A DNA stretch of 53,966 nt from Bacteroidota bacterium (GTDB lineage: Bacteria; Bacteroidota; Ignavibacteria; UBA10030; UBA8401): assembly GCA_035506275.1 (NCBI GenBank), contig DATJPT010000012.1, forward strand, positions 1 through 53,966, read 5' to 3'. The position numbers and the translations under genes were made by a program. Under the pieces are notes generated by a model, which saw nothing but the letters and a program-made list of their open reading frames with translations, had not been told where the DNA came from and made no database searches. This document shows, in pieces, positions 35,359 through 43,759 of this stretch (position 1 is the stretch's first letter; every line of letters begins with the position of its first letter).

Positions 35359-36594
35359 CTATTCCTTAATACTTTTGGGAACCCGAATCAACACTTCCGT
35401 CCCGCCATGGGGCCCACGGCGGAAAGTACTGATTCCTTTTAATGGTCGCAAGCGCTCCTGAATGCCCAACAGGCCGATCGATTTCGGGTTATGAAGGTCA
35501 CGGTCAGAGATACCAATGCCGTTATCGACGACCGAAAGAACAATCTCATTGGTAGAATCCTTGAGGCTCACTTTCACTTTTTTTGCGCGTGCATGGCGAG
35601 CGACATTGGTGAGTGCTTCCTGCAGAATCCTAAAAAGAGCGGTTGCCCGACTCTCATCGATCTCAAGTTCCTCGGCGGGAAGGTCGCGCTCACAAGGAAC
35701 CTCCGTTATCCGTTCGAACTCGTTTGTCAGCCATTCAATTGCGGCGAGGAGTCCAAGGTGGTCGAGCAAGCTAGGGCGCAACCTGGCCGAAACATTTTTG
35801 ACGATACCAATGGCATTGTCAGTTAATTCGAGCGCAGAATCGAGTTTGCGTGTGATCAACTTCTCTTTGGCGGCGTCGAGTTTCTTGGCTGCCTCTAAAT
35901 CCAGGGAGATCGCCGAAAGGATCTGTCCAAGCTGGTCGTGAAGTTCTCGAGAAAGCGATCGTCGTTCATCTTCGCGGATGTCTTCAAGTCTTGCGGTAAG
36001 TGCATGAAGTTGCTCCATTGAGGATTCCAACGTTCGTTCCGCTTTTTTTCGCGCCGAAATATCCACAATGGTTACAACGAATCCCCTTGATGCCCTCTTC
36101 CGGTCGAATGGACAGACATACACGCGAACATCCATAAGGGAACCGTCCTTCCTTCTCATCATCCCTTCTGTCCCTTTTTTTGTTGCGTCTACAAAATCGT
36201 ATAATATTCTTCCTTTTGTGAGGTACTGTTCTTCCTCCGGGTAGAGCAAACGCGCCGGTTTGCCGATCAATTCTCTTTCCTTGTATCCGGTCATCTTACA
36301 GAAATGATCGTTCGTCCCGATTATAGTCCGGTTGGCCAGAAGGGCTACTCCCACCTTGATTGCAGCAAGGAAATTCCTCGTAAATGAAAGATCATTCCAA
36401 AGATTATTCTGCACGCCAACTCGCTTTTTGATCTTCGCTGTGGCCAAGGTGAGATCACTGGTACCCTTTCTTCTCTCACTCCGCTTGGCTTGTCTAGGCA
36501 CGTTCATCATTTTGGATTGATTTTCAGATTTCGACTTGTCAGCGACTGCCGACACGCCACGTATCGAACGTCGACCCTGTTTTTGATTTCTCAT
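35359..36594 (-). CDS. PAS sensor histidine kinase, NarX/DegS type (HisKA_3)
   Basis: A 411-aa soluble kinase. It has a disordered basic N-terminus (about 1-60), one PAS/PAC unit (about 70-190), a HisKA_3 dimerisation helix with H219 in SLSRELHDQLGQ and a HATPase domain (EALTNVARHA, DNGIGI, GLLGIQERL). It forms a two-component pair with the NarL-type regulator immediately downstream. A longer reading to 36666 adds a Cys/Arg-rich stretch with no family likeness, so the ATG at 36594 is preferred, though no clear ribosome site is visible. Confidence 0.88.
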   Translation of the reverse strand: MRNQKQGRRSIRGVSAVADKSKSENQSKMMNVPRQAKRSERRKGTSDLTLATAKIKKRVGVQNNLWNDLSFTRNFLAAIKVGVALLANRTIIGTNDHFCKMTGYKERELIGKPARLLYPEEEQYLTKGRILYDFVDATKKGTEGMMRRKDGSLMDVRVYVCPFDRKRASRGFVVTIVDISARKKAERTLESSMEQLHALTARLEDIREDERRSLSRELHDQLGQILSAISLDLEAAKKLDAAKEKLITRKLDSALELTDNAIGIVKNVSARLRPSLLDHLGLLAAIEWLTNEFERITEVPCERDLPAEELEIDESRATALFRILQEALTNVARHARAKKVKVSLKDSTNEIVLSVVDNGIGISDRDLHNPKSIGLLGIQERLRPLKGISTFRRGPHGGTEVLIRVPKSIKE

Positions 36595-36948
36595 GATTGT
36601 GGCGGAATTCCGCAGTTCCCCCGCAAGCCGTTCTCTGAAACACCCCCAGCGACAGCATTGCTGCAAAACTAAGCCTAATCATATACAAATGCAACCAACG
36701 TCAACCTTATTAGCCGAAGATCGAAACGGAGGAACGGGTTCATTGCATAAGCCAACAAAAGAGAGGAATAATTAAACTGTAAAATGCAACGCTCCTCTCC
36801 CCGACGGCAAGAAATGGAGTCGATGACAGGATGACGGCGACAAGGAGTACTCGAGTGGTTGGTTTCGGCTCTTGTCGCTCCGCAGATCTGTCGCTTCTCC
36901 ACAGTATACCTTCGCATGGCACTGTGGATCGCCGGAACGATTCCTTCC
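36595..36948. other. Divergent intergenic region before nickel locus
   Basis: About 350 bp between the minus-strand kinase and plus-strand nikR. Short ORFs on either strand are not convincing. It should hold the kinase promoter and upstream control sites for nikR, but I see no clear palindrome or hairpin. Confidence 0.5.
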
Positions 36949-36977
36949 TTGATTATCGCGAAGGATAGTGTTACATT
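36949..36977 (+). promoter_or_regulatory. Candidate sigma70-type promoter of nikR operon
   Basis: TTGATT (36949-36954) and TACATT (36972-36977) are separated by exactly 17 bp and lie 17 bp before the nikR start. An AAAAGGTG ribosome-site-like stretch follows. The GTGTTAC/GTGCTAC direct repeat near 36968 and 36988 may be a regulator site, but no NikR-type inverted repeat is clear. Confidence 0.4.
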
Positions 36978-36994
36978 TATAAAAAAGGTGCTAC

Positions 36995-37417
36995 ATGAAA
37001 GGAACAGAACTGATCCGGTTCGGCGTCTCCATGGAAAGCGAGCTGCTCGCCAAGCTCGATACGATGATCGACAAGAAAGGATATACGAACCGCTCCGAGG
37101 CTCTCCGGGATTTTGTGCGGGAGAAGATCGTGCAGGAGCGCGTCCACGCCCCGAATTCCCGGGCTTTCGGCGTTCTTTCATTTGTGTATGACCACCACGT
37201 CAGAGAGCTGGAGGGAAAGCTTACGGACTTCCAGCACGAGCACTTCAAAACTATCGTCTCGACCTCGCATGTCCACATCGACCATGATAACTGCCTTGAA
37301 GTGATCATATTGAAAGACAACGCCGTTAAGATCAGCGAGCTGTCGGACAAGATCCTCAGCTTCAAAGGGGTAAAACACGGAAGCCTCAGCCTTACACTCA
37401 CCGGCAAAGAATTCTAA
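36995..37417 (+). CDS. nikR: Nickel-responsive regulator NikR
   Basis: A 140-aa ribbon-helix-helix regulator (IRFGVSMESELLAKLD, GYTNRSEALRDFVRE) with the ACT-like nickel domain. All four nickel ligands are placed: H81, H92 and H94 (SHVHIDHDNC) and C100. With nickel bound, NikR represses uptake genes. It is the first gene of the operon-like run to the ECF transporter, so it probably controls those genes and itself. Confidence 0.96.
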   Translation: MKGTELIRFGVSMESELLAKLDTMIDKKGYTNRSEALRDFVREKIVQERVHAPNSRAFGVLSFVYDHHVRELEGKLTDFQHEHFKTIVSTSHVHIDHDNCLEVIILKDNAVKISELSDKILSFKGVKHGSLSLTLTGKEF

Positions 37418-37436
37418 CACTCCATTGGAAGAAACA

Positions 37437-39266
37437 ATGATCCGTCGAAGATATTATTTACCCCTGTTTTTGATCTGTCTGTCACCGGCATTTTCCCAGG
37501 CGCTGAAGACAGATTCCACGAAAGTCTACTATGAAGAGCCTGTGGTTGTCACCGGAACCCGGGAAGGGCTAAGCAGGAAATATGTTCCGGCATCCGTCAC
37601 CGTCGTGAGTTCGAGTGAGCTGCAAGGGAGCGGACAACTCTCGCTCCTGGATGCGGTGAGTGAACAAGTTCCGGATCTGTTCGTTTCACAACGAGGGGTT
37701 ATCGGTTATGGAATAGATAATCCAGCAGGCACGATCAGCATTCGGGGGTTAGGGGGAAGTCCCGACACAAAGGTCCTCGTGATGATCGACGGCGTCCCTC
37801 AGTTCATGGGGCTCTACGGCCATCCCCTCCCCGACACCTATCTCAGCCAAGACGCAGAACGGGTAGAGATCATCCGCGGCCCCGCAAGCATGCTCTACGG
37901 AACCAACGCGATGGGGGGTGTTATTAATGTCATCACGAAAAAGGCTGAGAAAGAGGGATTGGATTTCTCCGGCGGGGCGGCCAATGGATCGTACAATACT
38001 CAGGAATACGATCTTGGAACCGGCTACAAAGACGACAAATTCAACATCCTTGTCTCGGGCGACCACGATCAAACAGACGGACATCGTCCCTACTCGAGCT
38101 TCAACACGAACGACGGCTATCTGAACACGGAATACGATCTTAACGAGAACCTCGACCTTCATCTTACGAGCAGCATCAACAAGTACAAAACCTACGACCC
38201 GGGACCGGCGTCAGCTCCCCTAGTCGATACGTGGTATGACGTTTTGCGAAGCACGAGCAGCATTTCCATCGACGACAAATTCGCCGATGTGGATGGTTCG
38301 CTGAAGATGTTCTACAATTACGGCCATCACTCGATCGCCGGCGGCTTTCATTCCGACGACAGGAACCTGGGCGGAGTCATTTATCAGAACTTCCGGACAT
38401 CGGAAAACGATGTCTTTACGGTTGGGGCCGATCTGCAGCATTACGGCGGGAGCGCGGTGGATACAACCACCGACTACGGGAGGCATTACATTGATGAGAC
38501 GGGAGTCTATGCGATGGTTGAACACTTCTTCTTCGACCAATTCATGGCCGATGCGGGAGCGCGCCTCGTCCTCAATTCAGCCTTCGGCAATCAGGTTGTC
38601 CCATCGGCAGGCATTTCTTGGGCCGCGAGCAGCCAGACGACGCTGAAGGCGTCGGTTGCCAAGGGCTACCGGAACCCGAGCATCGGTGAACTCTATATGT
38701 TTCTCCCCGTTGAGAACGCCGATCTTAAGCCCGAAAGTATGTGGAATTACGAGATTGGTCTTATCCAGAATGTGGCCAACCAGTTTACGTTCGATCTTAC
38801 GGGATTCATAGCAAAGGGGACAAATCTTATCCTTGTCGAGGGAGTGTACCCCAGCATACAATTCATGAATTCCGGAAGCTTCAGCCACAAAGGGGTCGAA
38901 TTTGCAGGGCATTACAGGCCGCTCAATTCGTTGAGAATTGACGCGAGCTACAGTTATATCGACCCCGGCGAGCAGACGTATACGACTCCAAAGCACAAAG
39001 CATTCGTCGGAATCAATTATATCTATAACCGCGCCACGCTGAAGCTATCAATGCAGCGTGTTGCAGTTCTCTATGGTGCGGATGGGTCGCAAGAACGGCT
39101 TCCCGACTATTCGCGTCTTGACGCGCGCGTCGCATACCAGGCCGCTGATTTTGTGAGCCTCTACATATCCGGAGAGAACCTGTTCAATATCAGTTACCAG
39201 ACCATCTATGACTACCCGATGCCCGGCAGGACGCTTTTTGCAGGAATAAACTGCTCACTCAAATAG
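37437..39266 (+). CDS. TonB-dependent outer-membrane receptor (likely nickel or nickelophore)
   Basis: A 609-aa outer-membrane receptor with a signal peptide (PLFLICLSPAFSQA), a TonB-box-like EEPVVVTGTREG, a plug domain (VLVMIDGVPQFMGLYG, IEIIRGPASMLYGTNAMGG-like) and a beta barrel ending in an aromatic-rich strand before NCSLK. The ATG at 37437 follows GGAAGA; a TTG twelve bases earlier was rejected. It lies 19 bp after nikR, so nickel or a nickel chelate is the likely cargo, although the family also carries cobalamin and siderophores. Confidence 0.92.
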   Translation: MIRRRYYLPLFLICLSPAFSQALKTDSTKVYYEEPVVVTGTREGLSRKYVPASVTVVSSSELQGSGQLSLLDAVSEQVPDLFVSQRGVIGYGIDNPAGTISIRGLGGSPDTKVLVMIDGVPQFMGLYGHPLPDTYLSQDAERVEIIRGPASMLYGTNAMGGVINVITKKAEKEGLDFSGGAANGSYNTQEYDLGTGYKDDKFNILVSGDHDQTDGHRPYSSFNTNDGYLNTEYDLNENLDLHLTSSINKYKTYDPGPASAPLVDTWYDVLRSTSSISIDDKFADVDGSLKMFYNYGHHSIAGGFHSDDRNLGGVIYQNFRTSENDVFTVGADLQHYGGSAVDTTTDYGRHYIDETGVYAMVEHFFFDQFMADAGARLVLNSAFGNQVVPSAGISWAASSQTTLKASVAKGYRNPSIGELYMFLPVENADLKPESMWNYEIGLIQNVANQFTFDLTGFIAKGTNLILVEGVYPSIQFMNSGSFSHKGVEFAGHYRPLNSLRIDASYSYIDPGEQTYTTPKHKAFVGINYIYNRATLKLSMQRVAVLYGADGSQERLPDYSRLDARVAYQAADFVSLYISGENLFNISYQTIYDYPMPGRTLFAGINCSLK

Positions 39267-39289
39267 ACCACAAGGAAGGATGCCGAACA

Positions 39290-39703
39290 ATGAGCCCGCG
39301 TCGTCTTTTATCATTTCTTTTCCTGTCCGCGATGGTTACGATCGCCCCTTCGATCTCAGCGCAATCAGCAAACAGGAAACCCGAACCCCGGGTTGTCCAA
39401 CTGGATCTCTCCGCAACCGATTCGATGGATATTCTCACCGGCCCGCCGGGCACCGTCACAATGCACTCGGGCTACATGGTCCTCGCACCGGGAAAGTCCG
39501 TCGGCAGGCACAGCACGCGCGGATACGAAGAAGCCCTCATCGTTCTTGCGGGCTCGGGAGAGATGAGGATCATCAACAGCCGGACGATGCAATTAAAGCC
39601 ATATTCCGTCGCCTATTGTCCCCCGGCAACGGAGCATGATGTGTTCAACACGGGAAACGACACGTTGCGGTATGTCTATCTAGTTGCCAAAGCAAAGAAC
39701 TGA
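39290..39703 (+). CDS. Exported cupin-domain protein in nickel locus
   Basis: A 137-aa protein with a signal peptide (LLSFLFLSAMVTIAPSISA) and one cupin barrel. Metal-ligand-type residues appear in GRHSTRGYEEALIVLAGSGE and ATEHDVFN. It lies between the TonB receptor and the ECF transporter genes on the same strand (23 bp and 19 bp gaps). A periplasmic metal-binding or chelate-handling role for nickel passing between the membranes is an inference from position; the cupin could also be an enzyme. Confidence 0.82.
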   Translation: MSPRRLLSFLFLSAMVTIAPSISAQSANRKPEPRVVQLDLSATDSMDILTGPPGTVTMHSGYMVLAPGKSVGRHSTRGYEEALIVLAGSGEMRIINSRTMQLKPYSVAYCPPATEHDVFNTGNDTLRYVYLVAKAKN

Positions 39704-39722
39704 AGAGGAGTTAGGCGAGATC

Positions 39723-40691
39723 ATGCACATTCCCGATGGGTTTTTGGACACAAAGACCATTATTGCAACTTCGCTCTTCTCTGCGGCGGGGATCTCAAAT
39801 TCACTGCGGGAACTCAGGAGAAATATTTCTCCGCGCAATGTGCCTCTGATGGGACTCTCCGCTGCATTTATCTTCGTGGCGCAGATGTTGAATTTTCCCG
39901 TCATCGGCGGAACTTCGGGTCACCTCATCGGCGCCGTTCTGGTGTCCGTCCTTCTCGGCCCAAGCGCCGGCATCGTAATAATGTCCGTCGTGCTCATCGT
40001 GCAGTGTCTTCTCTTTGCCGACGGCGGCGTCTTTGCTCTTGGGGCGAATATTTTCAACATGGGAATTGTCGCAGTGTTCGGCGGCTACTGGACCTATCGG
40101 GCGCTCCTTTGGCTGATTCCCTCACGCTACGGAAAGTTCATTGCCGCCGGTCTTGCGGCATGGTCGTCAACTGTTCTTGCCGCGGTATGTTGTACCGGGG
40201 AATTGGCATGGTCGGGGACGGTCCAATGGTCGTACGGCCTTCCCGCGATGGCTGGAATTCACATACTGATCGGCATCGGGGAAGCCCTGATCACTACGCT
40301 TGTTCTTGCGGCGATCTATAAAGCAAGACCCGACCTGCTGCCGGAGAACGGAAGATCTTCTTTCGATGTGCGCGCCCAATCGCTCTCCGGAACTTTGCTC
40401 TACGGTGTCGTTACAATTTTGGGACTGGCATTGTTCGTCACTCCGTTTGCATCAAAGTGGCCGGACGGGTTGGAAAGGATCGCTTCGCAGTTTGGCTTTG
40501 AAGCGAAGGCGTTTGCGAAACCAGTCGTCCCTTCTCCCGCCCATGGCTATAGCATCCCCGGAGTCGGATCATTGGGCATTGCCTTGCCGATCGCCGCAGT
40601 CGTCGGGGCGACGTGTGTCTTTGTGTTGTCATTCATTCTTGCCAGGATGGTTTCTCCGAGATCATCCCAGGAGAAGCCGCAAAGCAGATGA
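39723..40691 (+). CDS. nikMN: ECF nickel transporter substrate-binding subunit, NikM-NikN fusion
   Basis: A 322-aa membrane protein starting MHIPDGFLD, where the N-terminal Met-His-containing loop coordinates Ni or Co in CbiM/NikM. Several TM helices follow, including QMLNFPVIGGTSGHLIGA. The C-terminal part (about 225-315) has KWPDGLER, the PDGLE motif of CbiN/NikN, so the two subunits are fused. The ATG at 39723 gives the conserved N-terminus. The stop overlaps the next start (ATGA). The NikR/nickel context favours Ni over Co. Confidence 0.93.
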   Translation: MHIPDGFLDTKTIIATSLFSAAGISNSLRELRRNISPRNVPLMGLSAAFIFVAQMLNFPVIGGTSGHLIGAVLVSVLLGPSAGIVIMSVVLIVQCLLFADGGVFALGANIFNMGIVAVFGGYWTYRALLWLIPSRYGKFIAAGLAAWSSTVLAAVCCTGELAWSGTVQWSYGLPAMAGIHILIGIGEALITTLVLAAIYKARPDLLPENGRSSFDVRAQSLSGTLLYGVVTILGLALFVTPFASKWPDGLERIASQFGFEAKAFAKPVVPSPAHGYSIPGVGSLGIALPIAAVVGATCVFVLSFILARMVSPRSSQEKPQSR

Positions 40692-41299
40692 AACACGAAT
40701 ATCTTGACCGCTACAGCCGGATCGAAAGCCCTGTCCATCGCTTGCCGGGGCTCCTCAAACTCATCATCGCACTTTGCATCGTGCTTGTCAGCATCATCCC
40801 CCCTGCCCGGATGCTCTACATCCCCGCAGCCGCCGGGCTCTTCGTCGTACTCATCGTGCCGTTCACGCGCATTCCGGCTCTGTTTGTTCTCCGAAGGATC
40901 GTCATGTTCGAGCCGTTTGTCGCGGTCATCGCATCGCTCATGCTTTTCCAGGCAGACGGTGGATTGAAGTTCATGTCGATCGTCATCAGGAGCACGGTGA
41001 GCCTCCTGACCATGATCATTCTGTCGAACACGATTCCGTTCAATGAGATCCTGGGAATTCTCCGCCGTCTTCATCTCCCCGGGATCATCGTCACGATACT
41101 GGCGCTCATGTATCGCTACATCTTTGTCCTTATCGATGAGACTGATCGGTTGAACCGTGCCCGGTTAAGCCGCACGTTCGCGAAGAGCAAAAAGTTCACA
41201 TGGTATTCTCTTTCACTCACGATCGGCCAGCTCTTTGTCCGCTCCACAGAACGGGCGGAAAAAGTCTTCGGCGCGATGTCGGCGAGAGGATGGAAATGA
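40688..41299 (+). CDS. nikQ: ECF transporter transmembrane coupling subunit (CbiQ/NikQ)
   Basis: A 203-aa T-component with several hydrophobic helices and the cytoplasmic coupling motifs of the family (ARLSRTF, FGAMSARGWK at the C-terminus, the A-R-G signature). The start overlaps nikMN by 4 bp and the stop overlaps nikO, showing tight coupling. It links the NikMN binding subunit to the ATPase. Confidence 0.93.
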   Translation: MKHEYLDRYSRIESPVHRLPGLLKLIIALCIVLVSIIPPARMLYIPAAAGLFVVLIVPFTRIPALFVLRRIVMFEPFVAVIASLMLFQADGGLKFMSIVIRSTVSLLTMIILSNTIPFNEILGILRRLHLPGIIVTILALMYRYIFVLIDETDRLNRARLSRTFAKSKKFTWYSLSLTIGQLFVRSTERAEKVFGAMSARGWK

Positions 41300-42048
41300 T
41301 GAAAACATCCGTCGAAGTTCGGAATCTTCATTTTGATTATGCGGAGAACCGGCCGGCATTGGGAGACATTTCTTTTCAGATCCATGAAGGGGAAACCGTC
41401 GGATTGATCGGACCCAACGGTGCGGGAAAATCAACACTCCTCATGCATCTCAACGGCATCCTGCCCAATGTTTTCGGAGGGATTCCGAGTGTGTTCATCG
41501 AGGGATTGGCCGTAAACGATGCGAATATCTTGCAGATCAGGCGGGCTGTAGGATTGCTGTTTCAGGATCCGGATGATCAGTTGTTCTGCCCAACGGTCTA
41601 TGAAGACGTTGCGTTCGGACCGGTTCAGTTCAATATGGATCGCGACAAGGTCAAGGGGATCGTCGCGGATGCATTGCAAAAGGTCGGATTGATCGGATAT
41701 GAAGGGCGATCACCGCATCATTTGAGCAGCGGAGAGAAGCAGCGGGTTTGTCTTGCAGGCGTGCTTGCCTGCCAACCGAAGGTCCTTGCACTCGACGAGC
41801 CGACCCGGGGGCTGGATCCACGTGGGAAGCGGCAATTCGCCGCGCTGGTCAGTTCGATCGAAGCGACGAAGATCATTGCAACCCACGACCTTGAATTTGT
41901 CGCCGAGATGTGCGACAGAACTATCGTTATGGATGAAGGATCTATCGTTGCCGACGGGAACACGGACAACATACTCTCCGACGAACAGCTGATGTTCTCG
42001 CACGGCCTGGAAAAACCGCACATCTTAAAGCATAAGCATCCGCATTAA
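41296..42048 (+). CDS. nikO: ECF transporter ATP-binding subunit (CbiO/NikO)
   Basis: A roughly 250-aa ABC ATPase with Walker A GPNGAGKST, Q-loop LFQDPDDQLF, signature LSSGEKQRV, Walker B VLALDEPT and H-loop ATHD, ending in a His-rich KHKHPH tail. Start choices at 41290, 41296 and 41299 are all in frame; GAGAGGA favours 41296. It powers nickel import together with NikMN and NikQ. Confidence 0.94.
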   Translation: MMKTSVEVRNLHFDYAENRPALGDISFQIHEGETVGLIGPNGAGKSTLLMHLNGILPNVFGGIPSVFIEGLAVNDANILQIRRAVGLLFQDPDDQLFCPTVYEDVAFGPVQFNMDRDKVKGIVADALQKVGLIGYEGRSPHHLSSGEKQRVCLAGVLACQPKVLALDEPTRGLDPRGKRQFAALVSSIEATKIIATHDLEFVAEMCDRTIVMDEGSIVADGNTDNILSDEQLMFSHGLEKPHILKHKHPH

Positions 42049-42241
42049 CTCCGCCGCTGCTGCAATATCACAGAGACTTCTTCCGCAGATTTCCATCCAG
42101 AATCCAACCAAAGATCTCGGTTGATCTGTATTTTTCCCTTTGCCTATTGGCTTTTTACTATTCTGTGGCGTTGCAATTCGGCTCAATTTTCGTTACGTTT
42201 CTGCCGAAACTGCACGATGCACCACTTCAGGAGAACGAACC

Positions 42242-43741
42242 ATGACAAAGACGGGATCGCTTCTTCTCATCTTCCTTTCGTTTCTCTGCACCGATTGCTC
42301 GTCCCAATCCAATCCCGGTGACAGGCTCCCCGCAGTCGCGGGACAGTTCTATCCCGCCCAACGGGACGAACTTCAAACGATGCTCGCCCGGCTGTTCAGC
42401 ACCGCGGCATCATCGAAGGCGAATGGGGATGTCACGGCGATCATCGTTCCGCATGCGGGATACGTCTTTAGCGGCGGAGTCGCTGCTTGCGGCTATTCGC
42501 TGGTTGACCCTTCGAAACAGTACGACAATGTCTTCGTGCTCGGACCGAGTCATTATCTGGACATCGAGCGGGCCTCGGTGTATACCGCGGGGGATTTTAT
42601 TACGCCTCTCGGGACGGTGAAGGTGAATAAGGAACTCGGGATCCGGCTTGCGCACGACAACCCGGTCTTCACCACCGACATCGAGGCGCACAACCGCGAG
42701 CACAGCGTTGAGGTCCAGATTCCCTTCCTTCAGTACTGGCTGAAGAAAGATTTCAGGATCGTGCCGATCGTGGTTGCGGCGCGGCGTCCTGAAACGCTGA
42801 AGAAGATCGCCGGGGCACTCCGCCCCTTCTTTAACGCCAGAAATCTTTTCATCATCAGCAGCGATTTCTCCCACTACCCGTCCTATGAAGATGCGGTGAG
42901 AGTGGACAGCATCTCGGCCGAGGCGGTTGTCTCTAATTCCCCATCCTACCTGATGCGGGTGACCGAAGAATACGAGGCTAAGGGGATCCCGAACCTGCTC
43001 ACCACAATGTGCGGATGGTCGTGCATCGTCACTCTTTTGGACATGACGGAAAAGATGGGAGATGTCAGATACGCGCGCATCGCCTACAAGAACTCGGGGG
43101 ACTCCGAGGCCGGCGACAAGAGCCGGGTGGTCGGTTACAACGCGATCGCCGTCACACTGAGGCCGCATGATGAGGGGGAGAGATTCAACGACGCAGACAA
43201 GAGAACACTCCTTGCGATTGCGCGCAACACGATTTTGACGTATCTCAAAGACGGAACCCTTCCCGAGATCGATTCATCGCGGCTCTCCGCATCCGTTAAA
43301 GCGGAAGGAGGGACGTTCGTCACGCTGCGCAAAAAGGGGGAGCTCAGGGGATGCGTGGGACGGTTCGACAGTTCCCTCCCTCTTTACCAGACCGTCGAAC
43401 AGATGGCGGTCGCATCCGCGACACAGGATTATCGATTCCCTCCCGTGCAGCTCTCCGAAGTCGGAGGGCTGGAGATCGAGATCTCGGCGCTGACGCCGAT
43501 GCGGCGGATCAGCTCGATCGACGAATTCCAATTGGGACGTGACGGCATCTACATCAAAAAGGGGATGCGCTCCGGAACGTTCCTGCCGCAAGTCGCCGCG
43601 GAGACCGGATGGTCGAAGGAAGAATTCCTCGGGCATTGCTCGCAGGACAAGGCCGGCCTAGGATGGGACGGATGGAAGGACGCCGAGCTCTATGTCTATC
43701 AGGCGATCGTCTTCAGCGAGCAGGACGTGCCCGTGAACTGA
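42242..43741 (+). CDS. Memo-AMMECR1 fusion (AmmeMemoRadiSam proteins B and A), exported
   Basis: A 499-aa two-domain protein. Memo domain (about 28-305): the metal site residues H71 (VPHAGYVFSG), H104 (GPSHY) and C257 (TMCGW) are all kept. AMMECR1 domain (about 315-495): LRGCVG motif at 368-373. In most genomes A and B are separate genes. The N-terminus, MTKTGSLLLIFLSFLCTDCSSQ-like, is a signal peptide with possible lipidation Cys, implying an extracytoplasmic location. CAGGAGAA precedes the ATG. The biochemical role of the AmmeMemoRadiSam set is not established to my knowledge. Confidence 0.9.
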   Translation: MTKTGSLLLIFLSFLCTDCSSQSNPGDRLPAVAGQFYPAQRDELQTMLARLFSTAASSKANGDVTAIIVPHAGYVFSGGVAACGYSLVDPSKQYDNVFVLGPSHYLDIERASVYTAGDFITPLGTVKVNKELGIRLAHDNPVFTTDIEAHNREHSVEVQIPFLQYWLKKDFRIVPIVVAARRPETLKKIAGALRPFFNARNLFIISSDFSHYPSYEDAVRVDSISAEAVVSNSPSYLMRVTEEYEAKGIPNLLTTMCGWSCIVTLLDMTEKMGDVRYARIAYKNSGDSEAGDKSRVVGYNAIAVTLRPHDEGERFNDADKRTLLAIARNTILTYLKDGTLPEIDSSRLSASVKAEGGTFVTLRKKGELRGCVGRFDSSLPLYQTVEQMAVASATQDYRFPPVQLSEVGGLEIEISALTPMRRISSIDEFQLGRDGIYIKKGMRSGTFLPQVAAETGWSKEEFLGHCSQDKAGLGWDGWKDAELYVYQAIVFSEQDVPVN

Positions 43742-43759
43742 GTGAGAGGCGGGAAAACT

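Noticed and set aside
36961..36995. NikR inverted-repeat operator before nikR
   Set aside because: Only a direct GTGTTAC/GTGCTAC pair is seen; no inverted arms with the known NikR spacing.
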